DNA of 64,000 nt, from contig NZ_LMLH01000033.1 in the NCBI RefSeq assembly GCF_001421885.1, positions 142,295-206,294 of the forward strand, read 5' to 3'. The notes beneath the pieces are model-generated. The model saw only the letters and a program-made list of their open reading frames with translations. It ran no database searches and was not told the origin of the DNA. Source of the stretch: Pseudomonas sp. Leaf48 (GTDB lineage Bacteria > Pseudomonadota > Gammaproteobacteria > Pseudomonadales > Pseudomonadaceae). Below, piece after piece: positions 27,638 through 35,944 of the stretch. The first letter of the stretch is position 1. The number at the start of each line of letters is the position of its first letter. The position numbers and the translations under genes are program-made.

Positions 27638-28462
27638 TCAGGCGCGCAGCAGGGTTTTCTTGAGTTTCTGAATGGCTTGCCAGGTTCGACTTTTTTGCAT
27701 CGCGCGCAGCTGTGCTTCGGCCTGTTCGGCGCGTTGCAGGGCGGTGGCGAGTTGGTGTTCGGCGTCGCCGACGGGGTGGCTGAACTTGTGGCCTTTGCAG
27801 AACTGGAATTCGTCCAGGTTGCACGGCGGGATGTCGAAGGCAGGCTTGAGGTTCAAGTTTTCTTCGGCGAGGTAGTAGGTATTGATGCCATCGAACAGGA
27901 TGGAGTGATAGCCGGCGTCGGTGACGAGGTTTTCCCAAGTTTGATTGCGTTCCCACGGGGTCTCGATGAGGATGACCCATGGTCGCCATTGGCTGAAGTC
28001 CATGCCACGCAGGACGGTTTCCTCATGGCCTTCGACATCGATTTTCAGGAAGTGGATGGCGCGGCCCCGGGCGTGTTCTTCGCAAATGGAGGTCAGGGTG
28101 CGGGAGGTGACCGTTTGGCTGCGTACGTCCATGCCGGCGTCTTTGTGCAATTTGGCCATGGCCGGCTCGAGAGTCGACAGGCCGGTTCCGGCAATGGTGT
28201 AGAAGGTCAGGTTGTCGGCGCTTTCACCGGCTACGCATTGCAGGTTGGTGTCTTTGGGGCGTTGCAGGCACAGGGCGTCGTAGTAGTTGGGCATCGGTTC
28301 GACGTTGATGCCTGTCCAGCCATTGTCGTAGAAGGCCCTGGTGACTGAGTCATGGCTGGGGTCGTTTGCCCCGACATCGATATAGAAGCCGTTTTCGACG
28401 TTTTTGAGGGCGCGCCACAGGCGTATGTCTTCGAAATTCTGTGCGTAAGAAATGAACGTCAC
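27638..28462 (-). CDS. FkbM-family SAM methyltransferase
   Basis: 274 residues from a GTG at 28462 (TFISYAQNFEDIRLWRAL, the standard N-terminus of this family), with AGGAC about 8 bases upstream; the longer frame to 28534 is unsupported. SAM-binding motif FYIDVGANDPSHDS, later FLKIDVEGHEETVLRG. FkbM enzymes O-methylate sugars or polyketides. About residues 233-274 form a charged coiled coil (ATALQRAEQAEAQLRAM). No glycan cluster is next to it, so the substrate cannot be guessed. Confidence 0.85.
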   Translation of the reverse strand: MTFISYAQNFEDIRLWRALKNVENGFYIDVGANDPSHDSVTRAFYDNGWTGINVEPMPNYYDALCLQRPKDTNLQCVAGESADNLTFYTIAGTGLSTLEPAMAKLHKDAGMDVRSQTVTSRTLTSICEEHARGRAIHFLKIDVEGHEETVLRGMDFSQWRPWVILIETPWERNQTWENLVTDAGYHSILFDGINTYYLAEENLNLKPAFDIPPCNLDEFQFCKGHKFSHPVGDAEHQLATALQRAEQAEAQLRAMQKSRTWQAIQKLKKTLLRA

Positions 28463-28807
28463 TGTCGCGTCCTGTCGAATTGGTTTTCTTGTTCGTGGCC
28501 GCACTGTCGGCGTCCTTGGGTGTGTGTATAACAAGAGTCGCGAAGTGGCGCAATTTCCCCCTCTTGGGGTCCGGGATTCGGCGCTTATGTCCTTTGCATA
28601 GAATGCTTATGCACATCCGGCCTGACGCCGCTTCCGTTCATTTCCGATTTTTGTGAATCCGTTCTCGTTTGTTCGCAAATACCTGTTTTTTGGGTTTTTT
28701 TGGTGCGTGAACAAAAAATGAACAGTAACGATTCCGCCAACAAACAGCCGTATTTATTGGATCCGCGATTATTTAATCAACAGAGTTATCCACAGGCTGG
28801 GCGCGTT

Positions 28808-30037
28808 TCAAGGGCGTTCAGCCAGGAGCAGGAAGTTGCGCGGTGTAAGCGGGGTTTCGCAGAAGGTGCCCAGACGAACGGCAAAGCCCTGCTCGCTAAG
28901 GAACAATGCCCGATCGAGCACCAGCCAAAGCTCCAGCGGGCGTCGGAAAAGCCCGCGCAGCAGTTCCAGATTGCGCACTTCGGCCAGCCGCCGCCAACCG
29001 GCGGCCTCGAGTTCAGGCCAGTTCTGCGGACCTGTTGTGGATAATTCTTTGAGTGCGGCCAAATGATGGCAGTAATCGGCGAAGGACCTGTCCAGCCAGG
29101 CACTGGGCAGGGAGGGGGTTTGCAGGTACTCATCCACGCCGCGCAGTTGCCGTTGCAGCAAATCGAAACCCAGGCGCCGGGCCATGGAGGTATCGCGTTG
29201 GCGTCGGACCCGAGCGCCGGCGGTGACCGTTTCGCTCATGGGTAGCGCCAGGTCATCGAGCGACAATTGCAGGTCGGAATCCTTGGCGGCGTAAGAGATC
29301 GCTGAATATTTGGGCTGGCTGATACGGTTATAGCAGCAAGGCGCAATGGCCAGTTGTTTGCAGCCTGCCGCGCTGGCCAGCTGGATCAGCCGCACATGCA
29401 GGTCGCCGCAGGCGTGCAGGGCGACGGGAGTGTAGGCCGCGCTCAATAACGCCGTTGTATCTGCTGCGAGCACATCCTGTTCGATATGCAGCGCCCTAAG
29501 CTGATGTCGTTGGCTGAGCGCCTGGCCGCTGGTCACCAGGGCGGGGTCGTATTCCAGGCAGGTCAGTTGTTGCCCTGGTTGCAGCAGGCGTCGACCCAGG
29601 TGACCCTTGCCGGCGCACCAGTCCAGCCAATGCGCGGGTGGAGTATCGAATGCCAGCCGACTGGCGAAGGCTTCGATCTGTTGCCACTTGCGCCCGGGTA
29701 CATCGACATTCAGCCGATGGCCCGCTGCTGGAAGCTCATGTGGCGGTAATTGATCTACTGCACTCAGCGTCCGCGACATCGCCGCCAGGGTCGCAAAGGG
29801 CTCCGGCGCGTGGAGCATACAAGGTTGGTTATGACTGGCCTCTGCGTCTTCCAGCGTCCGCTTGCGAAGCCAAACGGATAGCTCGGGGCAGGAGGTTTCC
29901 CAGGGAAGCTGCAGGTGGGTGAACGGTCGCGGCTTCCACAACGCCTGATGCTCTGTGAGAAAAGCATCCAGCGCGGTGAAACGGGCGAGCAAGTCCTCGC
30001 CCGTCAACACCCGGCAATCAACGTCCTTGGCAGGCAT
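28808..30037 (-). CDS. Class I SAM-dependent methyltransferase
   Basis: 409 residues with a methyltransferase (type 25-like) core at about 115-300: HWLDWCAGKGHLGRRLL (motif I), LTCLEYDPAL, ALHACGDLHVRLI, and the unusual IAPCCYNRI, a Pro-Cys-Cys-Tyr motif that could be an N- or C-methylation site. The ATG at 30037 lies within the last 20 bases of the permease gene upstream, so translation is coupled to the ABC operon although the functional link is not obvious. Substrate unknown. Confidence 0.82.
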   Translation of the reverse strand: MPAKDVDCRVLTGEDLLARFTALDAFLTEHQALWKPRPFTHLQLPWETSCPELSVWLRKRTLEDAEASHNQPCMLHAPEPFATLAAMSRTLSAVDQLPPHELPAAGHRLNVDVPGRKWQQIEAFASRLAFDTPPAHWLDWCAGKGHLGRRLLQPGQQLTCLEYDPALVTSGQALSQRHQLRALHIEQDVLAADTTALLSAAYTPVALHACGDLHVRLIQLASAAGCKQLAIAPCCYNRISQPKYSAISYAAKDSDLQLSLDDLALPMSETVTAGARVRRQRDTSMARRLGFDLLQRQLRGVDEYLQTPSLPSAWLDRSFADYCHHLAALKELSTTGPQNWPELEAAGWRRLAEVRNLELLRGLFRRPLELWLVLDRALFLSEQGFAVRLGTFCETPLTPRNFLLLAERP

Positions 30038-30707
30038 CGACGCGCAACCAGCGCTCCAGCAGCTTGAAGCCGCGCACCAGCACGTAAGCCATCACCAGGT
30101 AGAACATGCCCGCGGCGAAGAAGATCTCCACCGGCAGGTAGGTCCGGGCAATGATGGTGCGGGCCATGCCAGTCAATTCCAGCAGGGTCACGGTGCTGGC
30201 CAGGGCACTGGCCTTGAGCATCAGGATCACTTCGTTGCTGTACGCGGGCAAGCCGATCCGCGCAGCGCGGGGCAGGATGATGTAGATCAACGCCTTGGTT
30301 CTGGACATGCCCAGTGCCCGTGCTGCTTCGATCTCGCCCGGTGGAATCGCCTGAATGGCGCCACGCAGGATTTCGGCGATGTAGGCGGCGGTGTGCAGAG
30401 TCATGGTCGCCGTGGCACACCAGAACGGATCGCGCAGGTACGGCCACATTGAACTGTTACGGACCGCGTCGAACTGCGCCAGGCCGTAGTAGACCAGGAA
30501 CAGTTGAACCAGCAACGGCGTGCCACGGAAAAAGAAGATATAGCCGTAGGGAAATGCCCGCACCCACCACAGGCGCGACGAGCGGGCGATGCCCAGCGGT
30601 ATCGCCAGCAGCAAACCGGCGATCACGGCGATGGCGACCAGTTCCAGGGTCAGGGTCGCGCCCTGGGCCAGTTTCGGCAGCCACTTGATGATGACTTCCC
30701 AGTTCAT
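30018..30707 (-). CDS. Amino acid ABC transporter permease (HisM type)
   Basis: 229 residues from ATG 30707, which overlaps the stop of the preceding permease gene by 4 bases; the longer frame is an artefact. Five hydrophobic segments and the EAA loop GEIEAARALGMSRTKALIYIILP. Inner-membrane partner of the HisQ-type permease in a polar amino acid importer of the His/Lys/Arg/Orn class. Confidence 0.92.
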   Translation of the reverse strand: MNWEVIIKWLPKLAQGATLTLELVAIAVIAGLLLAIPLGIARSSRLWWVRAFPYGYIFFFRGTPLLVQLFLVYYGLAQFDAVRNSSMWPYLRDPFWCATATMTLHTAAYIAEILRGAIQAIPPGEIEAARALGMSRTKALIYIILPRAARIGLPAYSNEVILMLKASALASTVTLLELTGMARTIIARTYLPVEIFFAAGMFYLVMAYVLVRGFKLLERWLRVDACQGR

Positions 30708-31399
30708 TGGGTGCTCCTCGCGAAGCCGCGAGCGGCGCGTTTTTCCAGGAAGTGCATGCCGGTCATGGCCAGGATCGTCAGACCCAGGTACATGAAGGCG
30801 GCCACCATGTAGAAGGTGAACGGCTGCTTGGACACGGTCACGCCGATTTGTGCGTGACGCATGATTTCTTCCAGGCCGATCACCGACACCAGTGCGGTGT
30901 CTTTCATCAGGATCATGAACAGGTTGCCCAGGCCCGGCAGGGCGATGCGCCACATTTGCGGCATGATCAGCTTGGTGAAGATCCGCCATTTCGACAGGCC
31001 CAAGGCCACGCCGGCCTCACGATGGCCCTTGGGAATGGCGAGGATGGCGCCGCGAAACACTTCCGTGGCGTAGGCGCCGAAGCACAGGCCCAGCGCAATC
31101 ACGCCGGCGGCGAAGGCGTTGAGTTCCAGGTCGGGGTTGCCGAAGAACTCACCCAGGGCCCGCATCAGGTTGACCGTACCGAAGTAGATCAACAGCACCC
31201 AGAGCAATTCCGGGATACCGCGTACCAGGGTCGAATAAGTACCGCCAAGCCATTGCAGCGGCTTGTACGGTGAAGTCTTGGCCAAGGCGCCGAGCAGACC
31301 GAGCACCAGCCCCAGGCACAAGGCCGAGAGTGCCAGTTTCACAGTCATCAGCGCGCCAGCGGCGAGCGCCGGGCCGAATCCGTAGAGGTCGATAATCAT
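30704..31399 (-). CDS. Amino acid ABC transporter permease (HisQ type)
   Basis: 231 residues, inner-membrane permease with the EAA loop GHREAGVALGLSKWRIFTKL and the motif FRGAILAIPKG ahead of it. Located 78 bp after the binding-protein gene, overlapping the next permease (ATGA). Confidence 0.92.
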   Translation of the reverse strand: MIIDLYGFGPALAAGALMTVKLALSALCLGLVLGLLGALAKTSPYKPLQWLGGTYSTLVRGIPELLWVLLIYFGTVNLMRALGEFFGNPDLELNAFAAGVIALGLCFGAYATEVFRGAILAIPKGHREAGVALGLSKWRIFTKLIMPQMWRIALPGLGNLFMILMKDTALVSVIGLEEIMRHAQIGVTVSKQPFTFYMVAAFMYLGLTILAMTGMHFLEKRAARGFARSTQ

Positions 31400-31477
31400 G
31401 GATTTCTTTTCAAATCGCGGCAGGCAATGCCGAGAACCGGCGACGCATTGGAGCGGCGCCGGTCAGGCAGGTCAGAA

Positions 31478-32227
31478 TCAATAGATGCTGAACGGGAAGT
31501 ACTTGTCGTTGATCTTCTTGTAGGTGCCGTCAGCGACGATTTCTTTCAGCGCATCGTTGAGCTTGTTGCGGATCGGGTCGCCTTTACGCACAGCGATACC
31601 GATCTTGTCGCTCTCTTCCACCGGGTCGCCCTTGAACTCGTAGGAACGGCCGGCTTCGCTTTTCAGCCACTCGTAGTTGACGTACTTGTCGGCAAGGATG
31701 CCGTCCAGACGACCGGAAGTCAGGTCGAGGTAGGCGTTTTCCTGGGTGTCGTACAGCTTGATGGTGATGTCGTCACCATAGGTGTCTTCCAGGAAGGTGC
31801 CGGCCAGCGTCGCGCGCTGGGCGCCGATCACTTTGCCTTTCAGCGCAGCCTTGTCGGTTTTGAAGTCGACGTTTTTCGGTGCGATGAACTGCAGCTTGTT
31901 GGAGTAGTACGGTTCGGTGAAGTCCACCGCTTGCTTGCGCTCGTCGGTGATCGACATCGAAGAGATCAGGAAGTCGAACTTCTTGGCGTTCAGGGCCGGG
32001 ATGATGCCGTCCCAGTCGGAGGTCACCACGGTGCACTCGACTTTCATCTTGGCGCACAGGGCGTCGCCGATTTCCTTGTCGAAGCCGACAACGTTGCCGC
32101 TGGCATCTTTGTTGTTGAACGGCGGGTAAGCCGCTTCGATACCCATCTTCAGGGTTTCAGCCATGGCGCCGGCACTGAAAGCCAGGGTGACGGCGGCTGC
32201 CAGGAAGACCTTTTTGTAGTTCTGCAT
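31478..32227 (-). CDS. Periplasmic basic amino acid-binding protein
   Basis: 249 residues from ATG 32227. Signal peptide 1-22 (ends SAGAMA). Type II binding protein of the HisJ/ArgT class: MGIEAAYPPFNNKDASGNVVG, VTSDWDGIIPALNAKKFDFL, then the ligand-binding TDERKQAVDFTEPYYSNK. It delivers Lys, Arg, Orn or His to the permeases; the exact specificity cannot be read. Starts 13 bp after the ATPase gene. Confidence 0.92.
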   Translation of the reverse strand: MQNYKKVFLAAAVTLAFSAGAMAETLKMGIEAAYPPFNNKDASGNVVGFDKEIGDALCAKMKVECTVVTSDWDGIIPALNAKKFDFLISSMSITDERKQAVDFTEPYYSNKLQFIAPKNVDFKTDKAALKGKVIGAQRATLAGTFLEDTYGDDITIKLYDTQENAYLDLTSGRLDGILADKYVNYEWLKSEAGRSYEFKGDPVEESDKIGIAVRKGDPIRNKLNDALKEIVADGTYKKINDKYFPFSIY

Positions 32228-32240
32228 GCGGGTAGCTCCG

Positions 32241-33014
32241 TTAGCGGTTGCTGGACATGAATTGTTTGCAGCGCGCCGAAAGCGGGTTTTCAAACACCTG
32301 CTGTGGCGATCCTTGCTCTTCTACCAGGCCTTGGTGGAGGAACACCACTTCGCTGGAGACCTGACGGGCGAAGCCCATTTCATGGGTGACCAGCAGCATG
32401 GTGCGACCTTCTTCGGCCAGGGCGCGGATGACATTAAGTACTTCCTGGACCATTTCCGGGTCAAGCGCGGAAGTCGGCTCATCGAACAGGATGACTTTCG
32501 GCTGCATGGCCAGGGTGCGGGCGATGGCCGCGCGTTGTTGCTGGCCGCCGGATAATTGCGCGGGATAGGCATGGCGCTTGTCGGCAATGCCGACCTTGGC
32601 CAGCAGGGCTTCGGCGACTTCGATGGCTTCGGCCTTGCTCTGGTCGAGCACGCGGCGCGGGGCCTCAATGATGTTGTCGAGCACGCTCATGTGCGGCCAC
32701 AGATTAAAGTTTTGAAACACAAAACCGATTTCGCTGCGCATGCGGTTGATCTGCTTGCCGTCGGCGGCGACCAGCTCGCCGTTTTTTGCGGCCTTGAGCT
32801 TGAGCTCTTCGCCGGCCACCAGGATCTGGCCCTGATGAGGGTTTTCCAGCAGGTTGATGCAGCGCAGGAGCGTGGACTTGCCGGAGCCGGAGGAACCCAG
32901 GATCGAGATCACATCGCCGTCGCGAGCGGTCAGCGAGATGCCCTTGAGCACCTCCAGCGAACCGTAGCGTTTGTGCAAGTTGCGGATTTCAAGCGCGGGC
33001 GTGGCCTCAGCCAT
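32241..33014 (-). CDS. Amino acid ABC transporter ATPase (HisP type)
   Basis: 257 residues, first gene of the operon. Walker A GSSGSGKSTLLR, signature LSGGQQQRAAIAR, Walker B VILFDEPTSALD, switch His in VTHEMGFARQ. The ATPase/binding protein/permease/permease order matches the P. aeruginosa PA5152-PA5155 block, from memory. Confidence 0.94.
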   Translation of the reverse strand: MAEATPALEIRNLHKRYGSLEVLKGISLTARDGDVISILGSSGSGKSTLLRCINLLENPHQGQILVAGEELKLKAAKNGELVAADGKQINRMRSEIGFVFQNFNLWPHMSVLDNIIEAPRRVLDQSKAEAIEVAEALLAKVGIADKRHAYPAQLSGGQQQRAAIARTLAMQPKVILFDEPTSALDPEMVQEVLNVIRALAEEGRTMLLVTHEMGFARQVSSEVVFLHQGLVEEQGSPQQVFENPLSARCKQFMSSNR

Positions 33015-33385
33015 GTGCGTTCCTCATATATGTTGCGCTCCTGCTGTTGGCGGCCTTCCTGGCGAGGCGGCCAACCTAGCATAGCGTTTCAATGGCAGCC
33101 AACAGCGCTAAGTGCGGTAAGCGGGTGGCATGTGGCAGGTTGTCGCATCGGCACAGCAGACTGTCGCCCCATCAACAACCGAACAGCCGTTTGAACCTTG
33201 CCTGTTGTTAAAAAGCGCGGCGGCTGTCGCAAAAAAAGGCGCGATGTTGCCAGCTTTGACGGGGTGTTGGAAGCGCTATCCGGCCAAACGTTGCAGATCT
33301 GCACTTTTATTGTGCTCAGACCCATTTCCGGATGTGTTTCCGGTGCGTTTTTTTGTCACCAGAAGTGAGTCGCAGGGTAACGCTT

Positions 33386-33398
33386 TGGCAAAGTGCCA
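33386..33398. promoter_or_regulatory. Dyad upstream of gabP
   Basis: TGGCA-AAG-TGCCA, about 85 bp upstream of the sigma-54 -24 element. Placed as an enhancer-type activator site would be; it does not match the NtrC consensus, so the protein is unknown. Confidence 0.4.
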
Positions 33399-33468
33399 TT
33401 ATTTTCAATGACTTGCGACGACTGTCCGGTCAGGTCGAGATCGCCGGATTAGAGGGAGTTGAAACATT

Positions 33469-33485
33469 TTGGCGCATTTATTGCG
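33469..33485 (+). promoter_or_regulatory. Sigma-54 promoter of gabP
   Basis: TTGGCGCATTTATTGCG: GG and GC separated by exactly 10 bases, with TTGGC and TTGC blocks. Predicted start near 33496, 81 bases before the gabP ATG. Suggests RpoN-dependent GABA uptake. Confidence 0.65.
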
Positions 33486-33576
33486 TGCAGAATCCAGAAC
33501 GCCCCGTTGGCTTCTTTTTACGAGAAGGACGCAAATGGGTTGCAAGCATTCGCTTTTCCTTACAAAGGTAGTTTCA

Positions 33577-34968
33577 ATGAGCAGTACCCAAAGCTCTAAC
33601 GGCCTCGAACAGGGGCTCAAACCGCGTCATGTGACGATGCTGTCGATTGCCGGGGTTATCGGTGCCGGCCTGTTCGTCGGCTCGGGTCACGCCATCGCAG
33701 CCGCAGGCCCGGCGGTGCTGTTGGCTTACGCTGCGGCCGGCATGCTGGTGGTGTTGGTAATGCGCATGCTCGGTGAAATGGCTGTTGCATCGCCAGACAC
33801 TGGCTCCTTCTCGACCTACGCCGACCGTGCGATCGGTCACTGGGCCGGTTTCACCATCGGCTGGTTGTACTGGTGGTTCTGGGTGCTGGTTATTCCGCTG
33901 GAGGCCAACGCCGCCGCCACCATCCTGCATGCCTGGTTCCCTGGCGTGGATATCTGGGCGTTCGCCCTGGTCATCACAATGCTGCTGACCGTCACCAACC
34001 TGTTCAGCGTGAAGAACTACGGTGAGTTCGAGTTCTGGTTCGCTCTGCTCAAGGTTGTAGCGATCATTGGCTTCATTGCTCTGGGTGTCATGGCGATCTT
34101 CGGCTTCATGCCGACCAGTCAGGTCAGCGGCGTGTCGCACCTGTTCGATACCCAAGGCTTCCTGCCAAACGGCATGGGCGCAGTGTTGGGTGCGATCCTG
34201 ACCACGATGTTTTCGTTCATGGGTACCGAGATCGTCACCATCGCGGCCGCGGAATCGAAGGATCCGGGCAAGCAAATCTCCAAGGCCACAAATTCGGTGA
34301 TCTGGCGGATCGGCTTGTTCTACCTCGTATCGATCTTCATCGTCGTGGCCCTGGTGCCATGGAACGACCCGGTACTGGCCAGCGTCGGTTCCTACCAGAC
34401 TGTGCTTGAACGCATGGGCATTCCGAATGCCAAGATGATTGTCGACATCGTGGTGCTGGTCGCCGTGACCAGCTGCCTGAACTCGGCGCTCTACACGTCT
34501 TCGCGCATGATGTTCTCCCTGGGCAAACGCGGTGATGCGCCGTCCATGTCCACGCGCACCAACAAGAGCGGTACGCCTTACTGGGCGGTGATGCTGTCCA
34601 CTGGTGCTGCGTTCCTGGCCACATTCGCCAACTACGTGGCCCCGGCCGCAGTGTTCGAGTTCCTGCTGGCCAGCTCCGGCGCCATTGCCCTGCTGGTGTA
34701 TCTGGTGATTGCGATCTCGCAACTGCGCATGCGCAAACAGCGTATGGCTCGCGGTGAGAAAATCGTCTTCAGCATGTGGCTGTTCCCGACCCTGACCTAC
34801 GCGGTGATCGTGTTCATCGTCGCGGCCCTGACCATCATGCTGTTCCAGGACGCCCACCGCGTGGAAATCCTCGCGACCGGCCTGCTGAGTATTCTGGTGG
34901 TTGCCGCCGGTCTGCTGATATCGCGTCGTCGCAAGCTGCAAAAGCGTGGCGCGGTGGTGCTGAGCTGA
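33577..34968 (+). CDS. gabP: GABA permease
   Basis: 463 residues from ATG 33577 with AAAGG upstream. APC/AAT-family 12-helix transporter: the family signature at the N-terminus (KPRHVTMLSIAGVIGAGLFVG) and GEMAVASPDTGSFSTYAD. Pseudomonas and E. coli GabP share this N-terminal stretch. Imports 4-aminobutyrate by proton symport. A sigma-54 promoter is placed upstream. Related proline/aromatic permeases cannot be fully excluded. Confidence 0.85.
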   Translation: MSSTQSSNGLEQGLKPRHVTMLSIAGVIGAGLFVGSGHAIAAAGPAVLLAYAAAGMLVVLVMRMLGEMAVASPDTGSFSTYADRAIGHWAGFTIGWLYWWFWVLVIPLEANAAATILHAWFPGVDIWAFALVITMLLTVTNLFSVKNYGEFEFWFALLKVVAIIGFIALGVMAIFGFMPTSQVSGVSHLFDTQGFLPNGMGAVLGAILTTMFSFMGTEIVTIAAAESKDPGKQISKATNSVIWRIGLFYLVSIFIVVALVPWNDPVLASVGSYQTVLERMGIPNAKMIVDIVVLVAVTSCLNSALYTSSRMMFSLGKRGDAPSMSTRTNKSGTPYWAVMLSTGAAFLATFANYVAPAAVFEFLLASSGAIALLVYLVIAISQLRMRKQRMARGEKIVFSMWLFPTLTYAVIVFIVAALTIMLFQDAHRVEILATGLLSILVVAAGLLISRRRKLQKRGAVVLS

Positions 34969-34985
34969 TTCGTATCGCGTAACGC

Positions 34986-35028
34986 AAAACGGCCGCTGTC
35001 AGTGATGACAAGCGGCCGTTTTTTTAGC
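34986..35028 (+). terminator. Terminator after gabP
   Basis: AAAACGGCCGCT, a loop, AGCGGCCGTTTTTTT. Also faces the convergent paralogue gene ending at 35037. Confidence 0.88.
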
Positions 35029-35036
35029 AGTAACCC

Positions 35037-35489
35037 TTACTCGGCTTTTTCGTCCGGCGCATCCAGCGAATCGCGGTACACGTCCAGTGCATCACCGAAG
35101 TCCTTGATGAACTGCGGCTCGCTCAGCCAGGCCTGGGCGGCCTCGCGGTCCATGCCGTCGGCCCACATGCGGTAGTCGATCAGCATGTCTGCGGCCAGGT
35201 GGGTAGCAGCCATGCCTTCGTCGTCGGCGTTTTCCATGTCCAGCAATTCTGGATGGTCGACGATGATAAAGGCGAGGTTCGTCAGCAGCACCGAGAGCAT
35301 TTCGCTACGGCTGACGGCTTCCGCGTCGCGCATTTTGCTGAACATTGCCAGGGTGTATTCCGGGATCGGCTCGTCGAGGTGGCCAAGGTCATCATCCAGC
35401 ACGGCGGGTTTTCTGCCGTGGATGTTGATTTGCCTGGCTTTGGCTTTTGCGCGCTTGGCGCGTTTCTGTTGCTTGTTCAGGGAGGCCAT
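35037..35489 (-). CDS. Uncharacterised acidic protein, paralogue B
   Basis: 150 residues. A strongly basic start (MASLNKQQKRAKRAKAKARQ) leads into an acidic helical body. The tail DYRMWADGMDREAAQAWLSEPQFIKDF parallels the upstream gene (EYRQWSTETDEAGALAWIESPAFQADY). The two are tandem paralogues 6 bp apart. The basic N-terminus suggests contact with nucleic acid or ribosome; not a family I can name. Confidence 0.7.
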   Translation of the reverse strand: MASLNKQQKRAKRAKAKARQINIHGRKPAVLDDDLGHLDEPIPEYTLAMFSKMRDAEAVSRSEMLSVLLTNLAFIIVDHPELLDMENADDEGMAATHLAADMLIDYRMWADGMDREAAQAWLSEPQFIKDFGDALDVYRDSLDAPDEKAE

Positions 35490-35495
35490 GGGAAC

Positions 35496-35912
35496 TCAGT
35501 TCGGTTTTTGTTGGGTTTGCGCAGCGATGGCATCGGAGGCCGCCACGTAGTCAGCCTGGAAGGCTGGTGATTCAATCCACGCCAGGGCGCCCGCCTCGTC
35601 GGTTTCGGTCGACCATTGGCGATATTCGATCAAGGCGGCCAGTATGAAGTCCATCGCGCCTTCTTCGCCTTCCTGCTCGTACACCAGCTCCAGCAGTGGG
35701 TCTTCGAGGAAGACAGTGCACATGGCCTGCTGGCTGATCTTTTCGGCGTCGATCATCTTTTTGAACAATTCGGTCAAGTCCACCGATTCGAAGTCGATGC
35801 GATCGTCGTTCGGGTCCAGCTCGACCGGCGCGGCAGCCCGTTGGGTGCGGTTCTGCTTGGCCTTGGCTTTGGCGCGGGTGGCGCGTTTTTGCTGCTTGTT
35901 GGCGGAGGCCAT
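35496..35912 (-). CDS. Uncharacterised acidic protein, paralogue A
   Basis: 138 residues from ATG 35912 (an alternative ATG at 35933 is in frame). Begins MASANKQQKRATRAKAKAKQ, nearly identical to paralogue B, followed by a diverged acidic body. A tandem duplication. It sits 32 bp after the alpha/beta hydrolase gene and 6 bp before paralogue B, a three-gene unit. Confidence 0.7.
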   Translation of the reverse strand: MASANKQQKRATRAKAKAKQNRTQRAAAPVELDPNDDRIDFESVDLTELFKKMIDAEKISQQAMCTVFLEDPLLELVYEQEGEEGAMDFILAALIEYRQWSTETDEAGALAWIESPAFQADYVAASDAIAAQTQQKPN

Positions 35913-35944
35913 GGGCGTTGTTCCGTAATTCATTGAAAGGGTTG

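Larger units (their letters stand above)
33015..33576. other. Divergent intergenic region, hisP-like / gabP
   Basis: 562 bp without a supported gene. It holds promoters for the ABC operon (minus) and gabP (plus), a 13-bp dyad at 33386 and a sigma-54 element at 33469. Short open frames here have no coding character I trust. Confidence 0.7.

Noticed and set aside
33130..33411. Small gene in the gabP upstream gap
   Set aside because: No ribosome site, unusual composition, and it covers regulatory elements.
33574..34941. 455-codon frame opposite gabP
   Set aside because: His/Gln/Asp-rich nonsense with no domain; mirrors codon bias of gabP.
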